Shown here one piece after another: positions 45,644-57,880 of a stretch of DNA of 64,000 nucleotides. A program made the translations under genes and the position numbers. The DNA comes from Ustulina deusta. Taxonomy: Eukaryota > Ascomycota > Sordariomycetes > Xylariales > Xylariaceae. Location of the stretch: positions 496,001-560,000 of the forward strand of contig JAJNNX010000031.1 of the NCBI GenBank assembly GCA_023159155.1, given 5' to 3'. The stretch's first letter is position 1. Each line of letters opens with the position of its first letter. The notes under the pieces were generated by a model that was given only the letters and a program-made list of their open reading frames with translations, ran no database searches and had not been told where the DNA came from.

Positions 45644-46788
45644 TCAACCTTTGCCTGTGCCTTTCTCTTTCGGTTTTTGAGGGCTTCCATACCAGACCCG
45701 ACTTACGAGGAAAGGGCCCAGAAAGCTTAGCGCCAGCACACTACTAATGACGAAGAACATTCCCGCGACGCCTCTTTCGGGCTCGACGGGGACTCCCTGA
45801 CGCGATGCGTCGGCGGTTTCCCGTCGCGCCTCCCGGCGCCTATCGCCGTGTTGCCACGTGCGCTGATGGATCTCCTTGTCGAAATGCGGGACGTCGTCCC
45901 TGTGGCCGAAGGGGTCCTGGCCGGGACCCATGCCCCCCATGGTCCTCATGCCGGAACCGGAACCGGAACCGGAACCAGAGCCCGAGCCCGAGGCGGTGGC
46001 GGCGGCGGAACCGGCACCGCCCGTGCTCTCCTCGTGCGCGGCCCTCCGCTTCTCGCCCTGCGCGCCCCAGCCGCCCGACCGGAAGAAGCTCGGCGGCGGC
46101 CCCTGGAACGTGCCGCGGCGCTTGCTGAGGCCCGAGGCGGGCCGGCCGCCTGCCGGGCCCGTGGACGCGTACGAGGCGCCCTTGCGCACGGCGTGGGAGA
46201 GGCCGGCGGCGGCGGACGTGGCCGTCAGGCTCATGTGCTCGCGGTCGTACTTGGCGCGCTTCGTCGGCGACGAGAGGATCGAGTAGGCCTCGCTTATCCG
46301 CATGAACCGCTTCGCGGCCGTGCGGCGGCGGGACGTCTCGTGGACGTCGGGGTGGTGCGTCTTGGAGAGATTGTAGAAGGATCTGGGGGGCGCTGGTTAG
46401 GTGGTCTGTTCTTGGTGCATGGAAGGAAGAATCGGAAACGGAGGAGTGGGTGAGGGAGTGAGTGAGTGAGGGCTGGCATTCCGTACTTCTTGATCTCGGA
46501 AGCGCTGGCGGTCGGCGGTACTTTCAGCGTCTCGTAGTGGTTGCGCGCGTTGTCGATTGCGTCGTCATGGCGGGCGGCAGTGCTGTGGAAGGGACGCCGG
46601 ATATTGCTCCTGGGGAAGGCATTGTGCTGTCGTCGCTGTAGAGATACTGCGGCTCTAGGGAATGATGCTGGGCTGCGGAGCGGGAAGAGCGCAGGCGGCG
46701 GATATAGGAAGAAGAGGCATGGGTGCTGGATTGGAGTTGGAGCTGGAGCTGGGGCTGCCAGGAGGGACACGGTTGAGCGGGCGGGCAT
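45644..46788 (-). CDS. Mitochondrial J-domain protein with C-terminal membrane anchor (2 exons)
   Basis: Exons 46487-46788 and 45644-46382 join to 346 aa across a 104-bp intron (GTACGG...CCCCCAG). Residues 1-75 are Arg/Ser/Ala-rich with few acidic residues (FPRAAVSLQRRQHNAFPR, IRRPFHSTAA), a typical mitochondrial presequence. The J domain spans about 84-150: NHYETLKVPPTASASEIKK, FYNLSKTHHPDV with the HPD motif near 111-113, and RFMRISEAYSILSSPTKRAK. A low-complexity middle with a (GS)n run follows, then one hydrophobic segment (MFFVISSVLALSFLGPFLVS, about 309-328) and a basic tail. The order resembles DNAJC30-like proteins. It should recruit and stimulate mitochondrial Hsp70 at the inner membrane; the client is unknown. 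Confidence 0.87.
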
Positions 46789-47314
46789 GCCTCATCCCGG
46801 ATCTCGCCGCATTGAACAGTGTTCTGCTACTCTACCCGGGGGAGGGGAGGAAGAATTGGCAAGAGTGGATGCTCTCGGAGCTCAGGGGTGGTGGCCGAAT
46901 CTCATGTTGGAGATAGCAGGATAGAGTGACGACATTGATTGAGGCTCTGCCGGCCGCGGGTCCCTACGCTTTTGATGCAGTATCCGCTAGATGCATATTA
47001 ACCTGGGCATATCTGTCTAACGTATCTAGAGAATCTAAGTAGGTACATATATCGCCTAAGAAAATACCTAACCTAGGTCCCCTTCGAGGTCGTCCCGTCA
47101 TTGATATCGGCTGAATCGCTCGTCTCAATCAAGTCGATACGATACATCACCTTGGTAGATGGCATCCCTACTCATGGATATCTCAATCCAATCCGATATC
47201 TAACCTACATCCTCTATGCCTAAACGCCTTCGTCCGTATTATCGAAAGACGTCTTGATTGTCGCCATTTGCATCAGATTAACTGTACAATTGATATTAAT
47301 TATCGGCGAAGAGA
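46789..47314. other. Intergenic
   Basis: Promoter side of the J-protein gene. It contains TACCTAGGT-like words (about 47038-47080); no ORF supported. Confidence 0.4.
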
Positions 47315-47868
47315 GTGGCTGCTGGAATCTCCACCAGAAACGAAAACACGCTAGCTCTTGCGAATCTCAATTTTGATTTCTCACTAGTCAAAATCGATGC
47401 CCCCAAGGAATTCCTCCAGTTAGGAGAGGCACTATCACCGTGGAGGCGCAAGAATGCCGAGGAGGGTTCAACCCACTGCACTGCTCGCAGGCTTGGAGCT
47501 TTATTTAAGCAGATTGCGAACTTGTAGCAGCGTCCGGCCGACGCGCATCCGAGATCTCACGGGCGCTTGATGCCCGCCAATCCGGGAGACAGCCTTGTCT
47601 CTTTAGTGATCATGCCGGTGCTGATGCCACGGTCCTTTGGGCTGCCGCAGTCTCTGACAAGACAGCGATTGCAGTCGCCTTGCTCGCGTGCATGCTAGCG
47701 CGATTGTGGGACGCCCCCGATGCAACACTTGCGCAGAGGCGAAAAGAGCAAATTCAACAGATATGTGACGACTCAGATGTTGGAAGGCTCCGCGAAATAA
47801 ACACTGCGCACGGAGTTGACTGTCGCTCTAGGGAGAGGTGGAGGCGTGGTTCATGTGCTTCGATGTAA
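47315..47868 (+). pseudogene. Fragment of a conserved fungal hypothetical protein, frame-shifted
   Basis: The first frame reads [54 protein letters not shown] and stops at 47527. One base later a second frame carries on as GRRASEISRALDARQSG, AGADATVLWAAAVSDKTAIA, VALLACMLARLWDAPDAT and AQRRKEQIQQICDDSDVGRL. The two parts belong to one protein type often seen in filamentous fungi (FSLVK.EAP.EF..LG..LS..RR..AE.G..H.TARKLGALF, then SIWAAATSG..AIAVHLLACMLAR.WE). Its function is not known to me. The usual later half is absent. A single one-base shift near 47525 plus truncation mark it as a pseudogene. Confidence 0.65.
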
Positions 47869-47957
47869 TACAGGCTACTTCTTAACTCACACCTCAGTCG
47901 TAGTGGTAGTAGATTTACCACGTGTGTTAAAATGAAGACTCCGATTCAGTTGTATGC

Positions 47958-49664
47958 ATGGCGCAATCACAACTGCAACAGTTTCTCCTCGGCACGCGAA
48001 GGGCCCCGAGATCAAGGACGTCGTTGATATTAGTTGATCAGGTCATCACGACGCTTGCAGCCTGTGTCACGACCTTCTCGGAGCTGGACACTTTCGCCGA
48101 GGCTTTGCAGTCCGAAAGCGATTTAAATCTTCTTGATCGATTGCGCTGGGTGTCCAAGGAGAGCGAACTCAAAGCAATTCTCATGCGGATTGAATCGCAC
48201 AAGGGTTCACTAAATCTAATGCTTATGATTTTGACTTGGTAAGGCAAAGCTTTGTTGGCTTCGGCTCGCGTTAGTTTGTCTTCACGTTACTAAGTTTCCT
48301 TAGCCAGAAGCAAGAAGAAGCAGAAGACAAAGTCGACCACCTGTGCCATTTGGTCCAAAAGGTCCTTGAATCAAACACAATCTTAGCCCAGCGTCTAGGA
48401 GCGTTGGAAGAAACGCCTCCCGAAATGCCAAATCAGACAGTAGTTGAGACTGTAACTACTGGGACACCTCGTGCCAGCCAAGACTTAAACGTCAGTGAGC
48501 CTGGCGATCCTCAGATTCCTCGCAGCGGAACATGGACAAGGAATAAGAAAGGATTCGCATTTGAGGAGCTTCTAATGAATTCAAGAGCGTACCGAAATGT
48601 TTCCCTGGATAATTGAGATGCATTCTCAATCATCAGCTCTGCCGGAAGGACGGGCTCCTGGTCTATGCTATCAGGTCTCAGTCTTTCTGAGACGTCGCAT
48701 ATCGGAATCTTGGCTATTCCTATTTACGAAACAGATATCACCAACAAAGAGGCCTACGACTTCAATCCGCCAACAATAGAACCTTCATCCCTGATTCCTG
48801 ATATTGGGCCGATTTCGAAACACACCAACAAGACCTCACGCCGCCAGTGGTTGATGGGCTTGGTTCGAGGCGATCGACCCCAACAACAGAGAGTACAGAC
48901 GGATCACGAAACTAAACAACCAACCCGAGTATTTGGTATCCCAATTCACCAAAGCATTACGTACGCCTGCGCCACTATATCGTTGGTCGATGAAACGGGC
49001 AAAAAGGATATGTATGGATATGTGCCGGCGATTGTAGCAAGAATCGCCATCTTCATCAAGGAACAAGATGCGCATCCATCCCCCAACGCAAGCTAGCCAT
49101 AAAGTTTATTTCCGTGAATTTTTCCCGCTGATGCACAGAATAGGCACAGATGTTGAAGACATCTTCGCCCTCAACGGAAACCCGGCCAGGGTAATGCAGC
49201 TACAAACGGCCTTTGAAACTCCCCCATTGTACGGCATGGATCTCAAGTGGGATGGTTATACCGTACACGATGCCGCGGCTTTGCTACAAAGATATCTCAA
49301 AATTCTTCCCGAGCCCATCATTCCTTATGCCATGTATGATGATTTCGTCAACAACATACTAGGACCAACCCTTGAAGCAGAGGATCTGACCAACACGATT
49401 AGCACTGCCCAACAGCTCATAACAGCTCTGCCTCCTCTCAACCGCCAACATCTCCTCTACATTCTAGACATTCTAGCCGTCATCACTGGCAAGTCCGAGA
49501 TCAATAAGATGACCTCAGAAAGACTGACGGCTGCCTTCCAGCCGGCTATCTTATCTGCTCCCCCAGCCAAGATGGACACAGAAGCCCATTCCAATGCTGC
49601 TCGTGTTGTCGTTTTCCTTATTCATAACCAGGATCATTTCATTATTAGTAATCCTCCTAACTAG
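47958..49664 (+). pseudogene. RhoGAP-domain protein with fungal N-terminal domain, broken; arginine finger lost
   Basis: The N-terminal exon 47958-48239 (DQVITTLAACVTTFSELDTF, LLDRLRWVSKESELKAIL, ESHKGSLNLMLMILT) is the helical 'fungal N-terminal domain' type. A 66-bp intron (GTAAGG...CTTAG) leads to QKQEEAEDKVDHLCHLVQKV. The frame then meets TGA at 48614-48616 but resumes as DAFSIISSAGRTGSWSMLSG. The RhoGAP domain starts with RVFGIPIHQSITYACATISL and MYGYVPAIVARIAIFIKEQ. It is interrupted where an intron is expected but no GT donor is seen (about 49065-49137). It then resumes as GTDVEDIFALNGNPARVMQL, LKWDGYTVHDAAALLQRYLK, LPEPIIPYAMYDDF to 49664. Active RhoGAPs have GIFR at the DIFA position; the Arg is missing, so GTP hydrolysis would not be stimulated. 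Confidence 0.72.
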
Positions 49665-52600
49665 GACGGTGTGGTAGTATATTGTCATCGTGACGTGAAT
49701 CCACGCATATGTCTTGAGTAGAGAGATGAGTTGAACGATACTCTGAGTGATCCCGTATAAATAGGATTGATTTATTCCTTATGTAGCCAGGGATTTTCTG
49801 CATGAGGAGCGATTAGCAGAAAAGATGACGCTAAAGTGGGAAGGAATAAATGAAGTGAATACCTAAGCATACGCTGCGACCTTTTGGGCAGGTATGCCAG
49901 AGAGGCCGGAGGTTTTCTGTGATGTATATATAGACCTAGCCACCCATATAAACCTATCTACTGTAGCTGTCTACTGGTAGCAGGCCTCCCGCTCGGGCAC
50001 AAACGATTGGCCAGGTGCCTTGACCAAAACCACCTTGGTGTGAATTGCTAAGCTGCGAAGTCAGGATGTTCAGCGCTGACCATATCCAGAAGCGGGGCTC
50101 GCTCTGGGAATTCCAGGCAAACAATTCACAACTAGATGCCATCATGAAGGCATGTATTCGAACCCTGCAGGGCCTCAATCTAAAATGAACATCCCTCCTT
50201 TTCTTAGTTACAGTACTTTATATTAATGAAATATGAGGGATCGAAGTCGATAAATTGCATCCCCTACTCGGTGATGACGCCACAGGGTTGTAAGTTTGTT
50301 CCGACGACGCCAGCAGTCAGAAGTCGTCAACTGGGAAGTCAGCACAGGAGCAGACTCAAAAGCCAATAGGTGTTTCCAGAAATTTCATCGCTCTGGCTCT
50401 CGAAGAGGTGGTATCGCTGCTTGGAGCTGACCTACTAAATACAGGATTGCTGGTTCTTTACAGTTCTTATTGTCTTCCACATAGCCCCTATAACTCCTGG
50501 AATCCCATACGGCAGGGTGGCCCGAGCATATACGAAAGTATACCATCGTGGATGGATAGTACCTATCGGCGGCCCCTGCAATCCGAATCGCGTCATGGGC
50601 CTGGAACAGGATCCGTCACAGTCCGTATTCTACAAGATTCCCCGGTCAGACGATCATAATTTGAATGAAATGAGTGAGCTTGAAACTTCAGATAACAGAG
50701 AAACAGGCGATAGCAAGAGCGACACGGGCGAAAATTGGAAAGAAGTCTCGCCATGTTGGGGAAGACATGGCCTCTTATGTACGCCAGGATAACTGCTCTG
50801 CCCAGATAATCGTGAGGATAGAGTACTCGCCGGGTTCTAGGTGCTCCACGCATAGAGGCTCTGGTATTCTCGGCGTCCATGTATGTGGTTTCTGTAGCAG
50901 CCAAGATATGGCCGTATATCCCTTATGCTCGACTACTATCTCGTTGAACGTCATCACGCATAATTTCTGCCCAGCTCCATGGTTGCCAGAATTCGAGTGC
51001 TATGAGAGAGCCGATGGTATCTTTCGTGTCTTTGATACGTATTATCCTGTAGTCCATGCAAACAAAGCTCGACCTCTCCAGCGCATTTCCTGTATTGTCA
51101 TGCTGGAGACTGGTCATTTGGTCATTTGATCATTTGGTCTGATCACTTGACGAATGTCCTTGCCCTCTCGATTCGAAATACTATCTACGCAGTGGCCGCG
51201 CTGCTCGCCGACCCGTATGCGCTCTGCCCGAAAGTCTAGGCGTATCAATGGTGATCCCACCGCTTGGGCCTCCACTACGAAAGCCTAAGCTTGAATCATG
51301 GGAATTGATAAATCGTGAACTATTCATAGCCAACAGTCAACGCGACAATATGTTTGGCAGGATAAGTCTAGATTTGGTCTACACAGGCTACGAGGATCCT
51401 GTGGAGATCCCAAGCGGAAAAGCCTGCATAGCCTGGGCTCACGGAAATGCCCTATCCCGTTTAGCCACCAATGTGGCGTGTGTACAGAAAAGGGTTGATT
51501 GGTGTTTTGTACTGCCGCCCGAGTCGTGTTACTCCTATGTGAAAGAGGAGCTTCGAAACCAGCTCTCGCAAAGAAACTCAGTGGTTCTGATTTACTGGAG
51601 GCAGCTTTGGTGGTATGCTAGGTAGGAACATTGAGTTGCAAGGTTCCTACCACTATTTTTCCAGCTAGAGGATGTCGTGGCTGGTTATTTCATACACTCT
51701 CTCAACATGCTGCTCACTATGGGGCACCACGCACGTCTGGTTTTTTCTTCCATGTCCATGGCAAGCGCCGAAGCTGAGAGGCTTTGTTCGGATGCCCAAT
51801 CATTCACTATGCTCGTAGATCCTTTAACGTTCTTATCCAGCTGCAGCATGACACAGCCCCGATACTTACCTCGATGTACCAATCATACCCACAGCACGAG
51901 AAATCTATCTCGCTTCCCAGCTCTCACCCTTGCCTTGGCAATGGTTCAACCTATCAATCACTATCGAACAGTGAGCTTAGCACGAAAACTTCCAATAGGT
52001 TGCGCGGAAACGGTCTCCTTGTTTCACACCTATCAACTGCCGTTTGTCCCGTTCCCATGCGGTTCACTATGGCATTAATAGCTCCAGTGACTCGAATGAA
52101 GCGGAATCAACTCATGGACGTCATCACTACCCCATATTTATTTATGTTCGGTGACAGACGAGACGGGCCGCTCCCGCGTCCACAGCACCACGAAACTCGC
52201 AAAAGCGTTTTGGGGTCGAATTTCAAAGTTCCCGTGCCTGGCTCCGTCAAACCTTGCCAAGGTCTCCCCGGTTAGCTATTAGGCCCCTCGAAAAATGCTT
52301 CCTGTAGTGGAGCCTGGCGACTTGAATGAAAATTGGAACGTGCTTGAAGGTAGGCAATAATTCATCGTATAGTAACTTCTCAAGGACAATGCAATTGGTA
52401 TCCATCTGTAATCTGCATTTCGCCCCTACCACTCGCCTTGATGGCGGATTGTCTTCATGTTGTTACTCGGTAACATGAAACACCACTAACCCCCTTATCC
52501 CTGCATTATGATCTCTAAACTTACACTTAGCGATCCGAGGCTTAAAGACTAGGGTTAAATCGTCAAGCTTGTCTATATAGAAGCTTCCATCCCTTAAACT

Positions 52601-53108
52601 TCGTCAGCGTCTAATTAACCTTATACGAACGTCATGTTCACGTGATGGCGCAATTGTCCCCTATCTTGACTACCTCCATTATAATTATTGCCCAGCTCTT
52701 CTCATCATCGACTCCACGATATGCTTTCCCTCCGGGACTGCAGCACCCATAGGTCCCAATTAGACCCAGTATTGAATGAGTGAAAGAGATTCAATTGCAA
52801 CACTGCTGTTATGCCATGCTCTACTATGCCTGGAGTTGTCTAATCCTAATCCTCGGGGCCGCGACTCTAATTTTGTTTCCACAAGTCATCCGTCCCAATA
52901 AATCCCCATGAAACGCCAAGATATGCTAAGTTCAAAAGTCCGACCAAGGCTCTTCATCAGGATGATAGAAGATAAAAAACGAGCAAAAGAGCTCGCCCCA
53001 AACGAGCCGTCACGTGTGATCGCTTCAGGTGATATTACATTTCGTGGGAACGATGGCGTCTCTCGCGACGCTTTAACGTCCGGCCTGTGTGTAAGCTTTG
53101 ATGCCTGA
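49665..53108. other. Gene-poor stretch, about 3.4 kb
   Basis: Several overlapping frames of 80-160 codons occur at 50408-52275 without any family I recognise and with stops between them. It may be a worn pseudogene. One ORF is listed separately at low confidence. The part 52280-53108 shows nothing. Confidence 0.4.
51248..51625 (+). CDS. Unrecognised ORF, 125 aa
   Basis: Starts MVIPPLGPPLRKPKLESWEL and contains ISLDLVYTGYEDPVEIPSG and ACIAWAHGNALSRLATNV. Residue composition looks protein-like (Trp-rich end, few low-complexity runs) but no motif is known to me. A GTAGGA at 51622 and TTCCAG at 51660 could splice on to a plus-strand frame from 51677, but the junctions I tried give stops. It may be a gene remnant or chance. 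Confidence 0.2.
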   Translation: MVIPPLGPPLRKPKLESWELINRELFIANSQRDNMFGRISLDLVYTGYEDPVEIPSGKACIAWAHGNALSRLATNVACVQKRVDWCFVLPPESCYSYVKEELRNQLSQRNSVVLIYWRQLWWYAR

Positions 53109-54828
53109 TCATAGCTCCGGAATTTTCCAGGCTGGTTCCGTGCATTCTCCCATCGCATCTATCCAGTCCTGTATGCCTTCCATATACCATCCACTCGTCC
53201 ATTTCGCCTTCGAATCGTCATTCTGGGGCTTTGGTTTGGGCTCTCCGAGCTTGAAGCTCCTCGAAGTGCAGCACACCTCGTTCTGCCAGCGATATTGGAA
53301 GCAATTCCGGTTGAGCCTCTTCTCCTTGTTGTCCGAGTCTTCGTTGGAAATTTCTGACTCGCACACCTTGGCGCAATTCTCTGGCGATTTCCATGCCTCC
53401 TTCTCAATCTCGCTCATTTCATCATCCTTCTTTTGGCGATCTCGGGCATGACCGTCGGCACGTTCTTGTGCATTGGGGTCGGGATTGAGATAGCAAACAT
53501 CATCTGACGTATTGTCCCAATTTTCACGAGTCTTCTGCATTTTCGGGGCAATCAGACTATCATATAGGTCTTTTATCATCAAAACACGCTAATAATCACA
53601 GTCAGCCTCGACTTCAAGAACGCGGGTTCCCAATGGATTAGCTTCAGTTGATTCGGTAGAGATGGCATTGAGATTTCTCGGGCATCTATCCATATTGGGT
53701 CTATACTTACATCCGTCTTGCGTGTTTGTTCAAATTGCCACACGGTACTGATCTCCTCGGCATTCATGTGATGCATCGTCAGAATCGGCTCACACCAGTG
53801 ATTCCGACCGTAAGGTATAGTAGTCGGCTTTTCGCCGTTAATCATGGGCCACGTTTGCCGAACCTTAACGCCTTCGTGATCATTCAAAGCCAGTGCGACC
53901 AACAAGTCTCCACAACACTCTTCAGTGCCCTTCCGGGTGTACTGGCTGATTAGACGGGTGTGTTTTTCTACCAGGTGCTTCATCACCGCTCCGCTGAGTA
54001 TGTAGCCCGAACCTCCGTGGGCGAAGGGCCTGCCACTGACGAAGGAACGACTGCCTAAATAGATCTTTTCGCGAGGATTTAGGCCGGACTGCTTCTTCAG
54101 CCAATGCATCATGTTGGCCCAAAAGACGTACGTATCGGCTTCGGCGAATATGTACCAGTCACGACCTGGGCGCATTCTCCATGTTTGCTCAATCATAGGC
54201 AGGAACTTGTACTTGTCAAGGTTCCATGCGTTGTTTCTTTCGGCCGTGGCATCTATACACGACTTCTGGGAGACGGCGCACTCGTGTTGCTTACGGTATA
54301 GGTCGAAATCGCCGATCCTAGCCATATCGGCCTCGTCGATTGTTGAAAGAGCATCATATATGTGATACGGGCCCATTTGTTGTTCCTGTCCAGCGATTAG
54401 CACACCTGGCTCTGCCCAGCTGAGCGCTGTTCAGCACCGGGTACTCAAATGGCAGGGTACTATACCATGTCGGAGAAGAGAAGAAACTTGGAATCAGGAA
54501 GACATGACATTGTGGTAAGAAGTTGGGTTGGCACTCGGTCAAAAGCTTCGGTGGCGCCAGTTTTCATGATGAGGAGTATGCCATCTGTGTTGGGGAAGCG
54601 AGCGCAGGGATTACTCGTGTTGTATTGTTTTTGGACGAATTCCTCGTTGCCCTGGTTGTAGAGAGTGTTGTCGTAGACGGGATGTGAAAAGTAATCCGTG
54701 ACGCTCTCGTAATACTGACGGTATTCGAACTCCCATTGAGGGCGAAGATGCATGTAGGTCGCGACGAGAGTGATGACGGTGAGTGCGCCAAAGATGCGAA
54801 AGCGCCGAGAGCTTGGCAGCGCAATCAT
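53109..54828 (-). CDS. Glycosyltransferase family 31-type protein, Golgi type II membrane (3 exons)
   Basis: Exons 54466-54828, 53711-54385 and 53109-53588 give 505 aa. An upstream in-frame ATG at 54963 would add 45 Pro/Arg-rich residues; I prefer the second ATG because MIALPSSRRFRIFG then leads directly into the membrane anchor (FGALTVITLVATYMH, about 13-27). The luminal part shows NTDGILLIMKTGATEAFDRV, KFLLFSDM, NLDKYKFLPMIEQTWRMRPG, DWYIFAEADTYVFWANMMHW (EAD in place of DxD), YLGSRSFVSGRPFAHGGSGY and ECCGDLLVALAL. These are hallmarks of fungal GT31/Fringe-like enzymes, which add a hexose or N-acetylhexosamine to glycans from a nucleotide sugar; the acceptor is unknown. The last exon is Lys/Glu-rich and probably disordered. 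Confidence 0.85.
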
Positions 54829-54963
54829 ATTCGGCAAGTTATCCCAAGGTGCAACGTCGGCCAACCGGCGGGGCAGAAGCGGTGGTGGTGTGAGGACTGG
54901 CCGCCGTCCAGAGTCCAAAACACCAAGAGAAACGGATGCGGACCGAGAGAGCGTGGCCACCAA

Positions 54964-57880
54964 GAACGGGCAACATCAAAACGATATAGGGCAAAAACAT
55001 AGACAAGAATAACACGAGACGACGGGGCAAAGATAAGCTCAAATCAGGGGATCAGCATAGCCACCGTATAATGCCAAAGTTGAAGCAATGAGAGGGCCGG
55101 GCTCGAGTGGGAGCGAGAAAAAGGCAGGCGGATCAGTCGACATGGGGAAAAGAAGGAGGTACAACAGCGTGAGGATCGAAGCCCGGAAGCGTTGAAGAGA
55201 GGGAAGTACTGTGCGACAATGCTGTTGTGGATGTTACCGAATCTGCGTCCTGTCAGTCCTGACTGTAGTCTGTCTACCTACCCGGGGACGTGTGGTAGGT
55301 ACACTTTCCAGTAGGTACACTGCAGAGCGCCTGCCAGCCCGCACCAAGTTGGCGAGGGCCCAAGCGAACCCGCTATTCCCTCGATATCCGTTGCTTGTTT
55401 TACTGAAATGACGCATTTTGGCAAGCATGTTTTCCGCTATCTAGTCTAGATACCTCCCGTGATCGTGGTTGGCGAGTTCGGGTACTGCGTACGCGATACT
55501 GTAAGTACACTACGGTACTGCAGACCATAAGTGATCTCCCTGACGTCGTGGCTACCCATCTTCTTACCTAATGTAGTCTAGGCAGCCAAGTATCTCAATC
55601 TGAAACAAATTAATCCCTGTCTGTGGGTTCTACAGCATGAACCCGATTTTTCGGGAGGGCACACCATACAATACGTATGTACCCTATGTAGGTACTATGT
55701 AGCTTCGCTATGGACTTGGGCTTAGGTATCTGGATAATACATTTACTAATAGATTCAAATCTTATCAAGCTGAAATCGGAAATTCTGGACGCAAAAAGAT
55801 CTTCATCACTAGAACCGCACATTCACTTCCACCTGGTTCTGCAAGTCTTTTCAAGATGACTAAACTACAATGCTAACAACAAGCCCACAGCTGGAGGTAC
55901 GGAGTACGGAGTAGCAGGTTCCACCCCAATACTTGGTATATGAGGTACTACCTAGGTAGTATAATAGACATAAACGGAGGTACCGAGAGCCTGGTCGCCC
56001 CAGCACTGCCAGAGGCATTATGGGTATAAATAGGTTAACCAGCGGCCAAACAAACTCTCAATGTGAAACACTTTGTTGCGATAAATTGCATTAACTAGCA
56101 AGTCGACGCCTATTCTAGCAATTTACAACGCCTACTCATTCCTTTCAGGTTGTCTACAGAACAATGCGATATCACTTAGCGTACCTAAATAGATACTTAG
56201 GTACCTATCGAAGAAACAATCCCCGCTGCTGACGGAGTAGCGCCGAAGTCTGTGGTCTCGTATTACTGGGGACCGCAGCTCCTAATCTGACGGATCTGAT
56301 GATGATTAGCCCTCCCTCATGGCGTCAGCGTCTTTTAGCTGGGCGAAGTGCATACATAGACAGGCCACCGTCGAACCAAGGAAGCGATTCTGCAAAAGAG
56401 AAGTCGACAATGAATCACTACACTAGGTATGGTATACGAGCTCGTGTCCGAGCCCTCCAGCCTCAACAGGGCCCGAGGCATTACTACAGTATGTCGCCTG
56501 TAGAAAAAGAATCACACGCTACCATTTCTTTGTTTCACGCTTCGTGACATACCTTTCGTGGCAGTGTTCGTGGGTTGATCGATCTGTTCGAGCCGGCAAC
56601 CTTGACTTTTCGATGGATCGCCCTCATGGCCATTCTCATTTTAATTACTGACTCGGATACATCTCGGGTCACCAGCTCATCCTGTCTAAACTCTCCGGGG
56701 GCGGTGCAAAAATGAAGACATAGCTAAGACAGTATGGATGACAGGTCACACACAAAAAGATCCCCGTTACCCATGTTTCGGGGATCCGTTAAATCCGTCA
56801 GGGGGGGACGCATGAAATTCAGGATAGGGGAGTTAGTATAGAAGGAAACAACTGGAGATCAATTCAATCTCCCACTATCATTAAGCCGTTATATAGAACT
56901 TACCAGCTAAGTATATGACATAGCCGAATCACAATCAAAGTACACTAGTGAGCTCTGTCTCTGTCTCTCTCTCTCTAAGTTTCTTTTCTCAATTGGATAG
57001 CAATCAGGGTCTTTTATTCTTCCTCATCCAGTAATTGTAGGCGTGACATCTGTGTCTGGGTCAAGTTTCGTCCTAAGTAAGACGTGATCGCGCACACCCA
57101 ATCCCGCTAGGCCCCTCGTCTGGAATGCCCGAGTATAAACTGTGCTCGCGATCCTGGGATTTAATTTCTCGCAAGTGACGCCGCTCTTCGATTTGCTTCA
57201 CTGGAGTATCTAACGCAGAACGTATTGGGTAACTTGGGTTCAGCAGGAGCTTTACGTGTAGTTAGATCATGTAGATGCCTGTGTATCTACCTACCTCCGT
57301 GAATGAGCCTTCGGGTTCCCAAGATTGCGATCGTCGAGAAGCGCAGATTGAATATTCACAACGGTTATGCAGATAAGCCAAATCATAAATCGTTATACAG
57401 AATTAAGCCCTCACAACATCGGACATTGGTCCAAGCTCCTCCCACTGCAGATGGCAGGTGGGGTGAATGCGGGAAAGCTTGACGCGTTGCTTGATGCACA
57501 CAGTAGTTCTGTGCATAGTGTAGGAACTAACTACCTTGGTCTTGGTAGCTACCTACTTGCAAGTTCCGTAGCTACTTCCCTCTGCCAAGCCTCGAATCGC
57601 GTCACCTGTCAACTGCCCACATTTCGTCACTAAACACCACCCCCAAGCCTTCTTTGCCACCACTCGCGATCGATTTGACGATTACCGACCTTCGCATCGT
57701 CATTGTGCCTTCCATTTCGATTTATCCATTTGCGCACTTGAACAGTAGACCAATTGGCTTCGTATCGGCGACTCTACGCCATCCAATCCCGTTAGAGAAT
57801 CCCGCGTCGCAGTCAAAGGCGACTGGCACCAATCCGCGCCATCCCGACACCCCGTACCATTGTTCTCTTCAACATTCAAC
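54964..57880. other. Intergenic, about 2.9 kb
   Basis: It lies between the divergently arranged GT31 and histone-chaperone genes. No ORF with recognisable features was found. Several TACCTAGG-type words and a CT microsatellite are present. TATAAATA near 56025 has no linked gene. The last 100 bases before 57881 are C-rich and fit a 5' UTR. Confidence 0.45.
56953..56976. repeat. CT microsatellite
   Basis: CTCTGTCTCTGTCTCTCTCT-type pyrimidine run in intergenic DNA. Confidence 0.8.

Noticed and set aside
45848..46453. 201-codon plus-strand ORF rich in Arg, Gly and Ala
   Set aside because: GC-rich antisense shadow of the J-protein gene; the minus strand has the J domain, presequence and membrane segment.
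50140..50185. GGGTTCGAATAC on the minus strand, like a tRNA B box
   Set aside because: No matching A box or acceptor stem at the right distance, and the T-arm stem does not pair.
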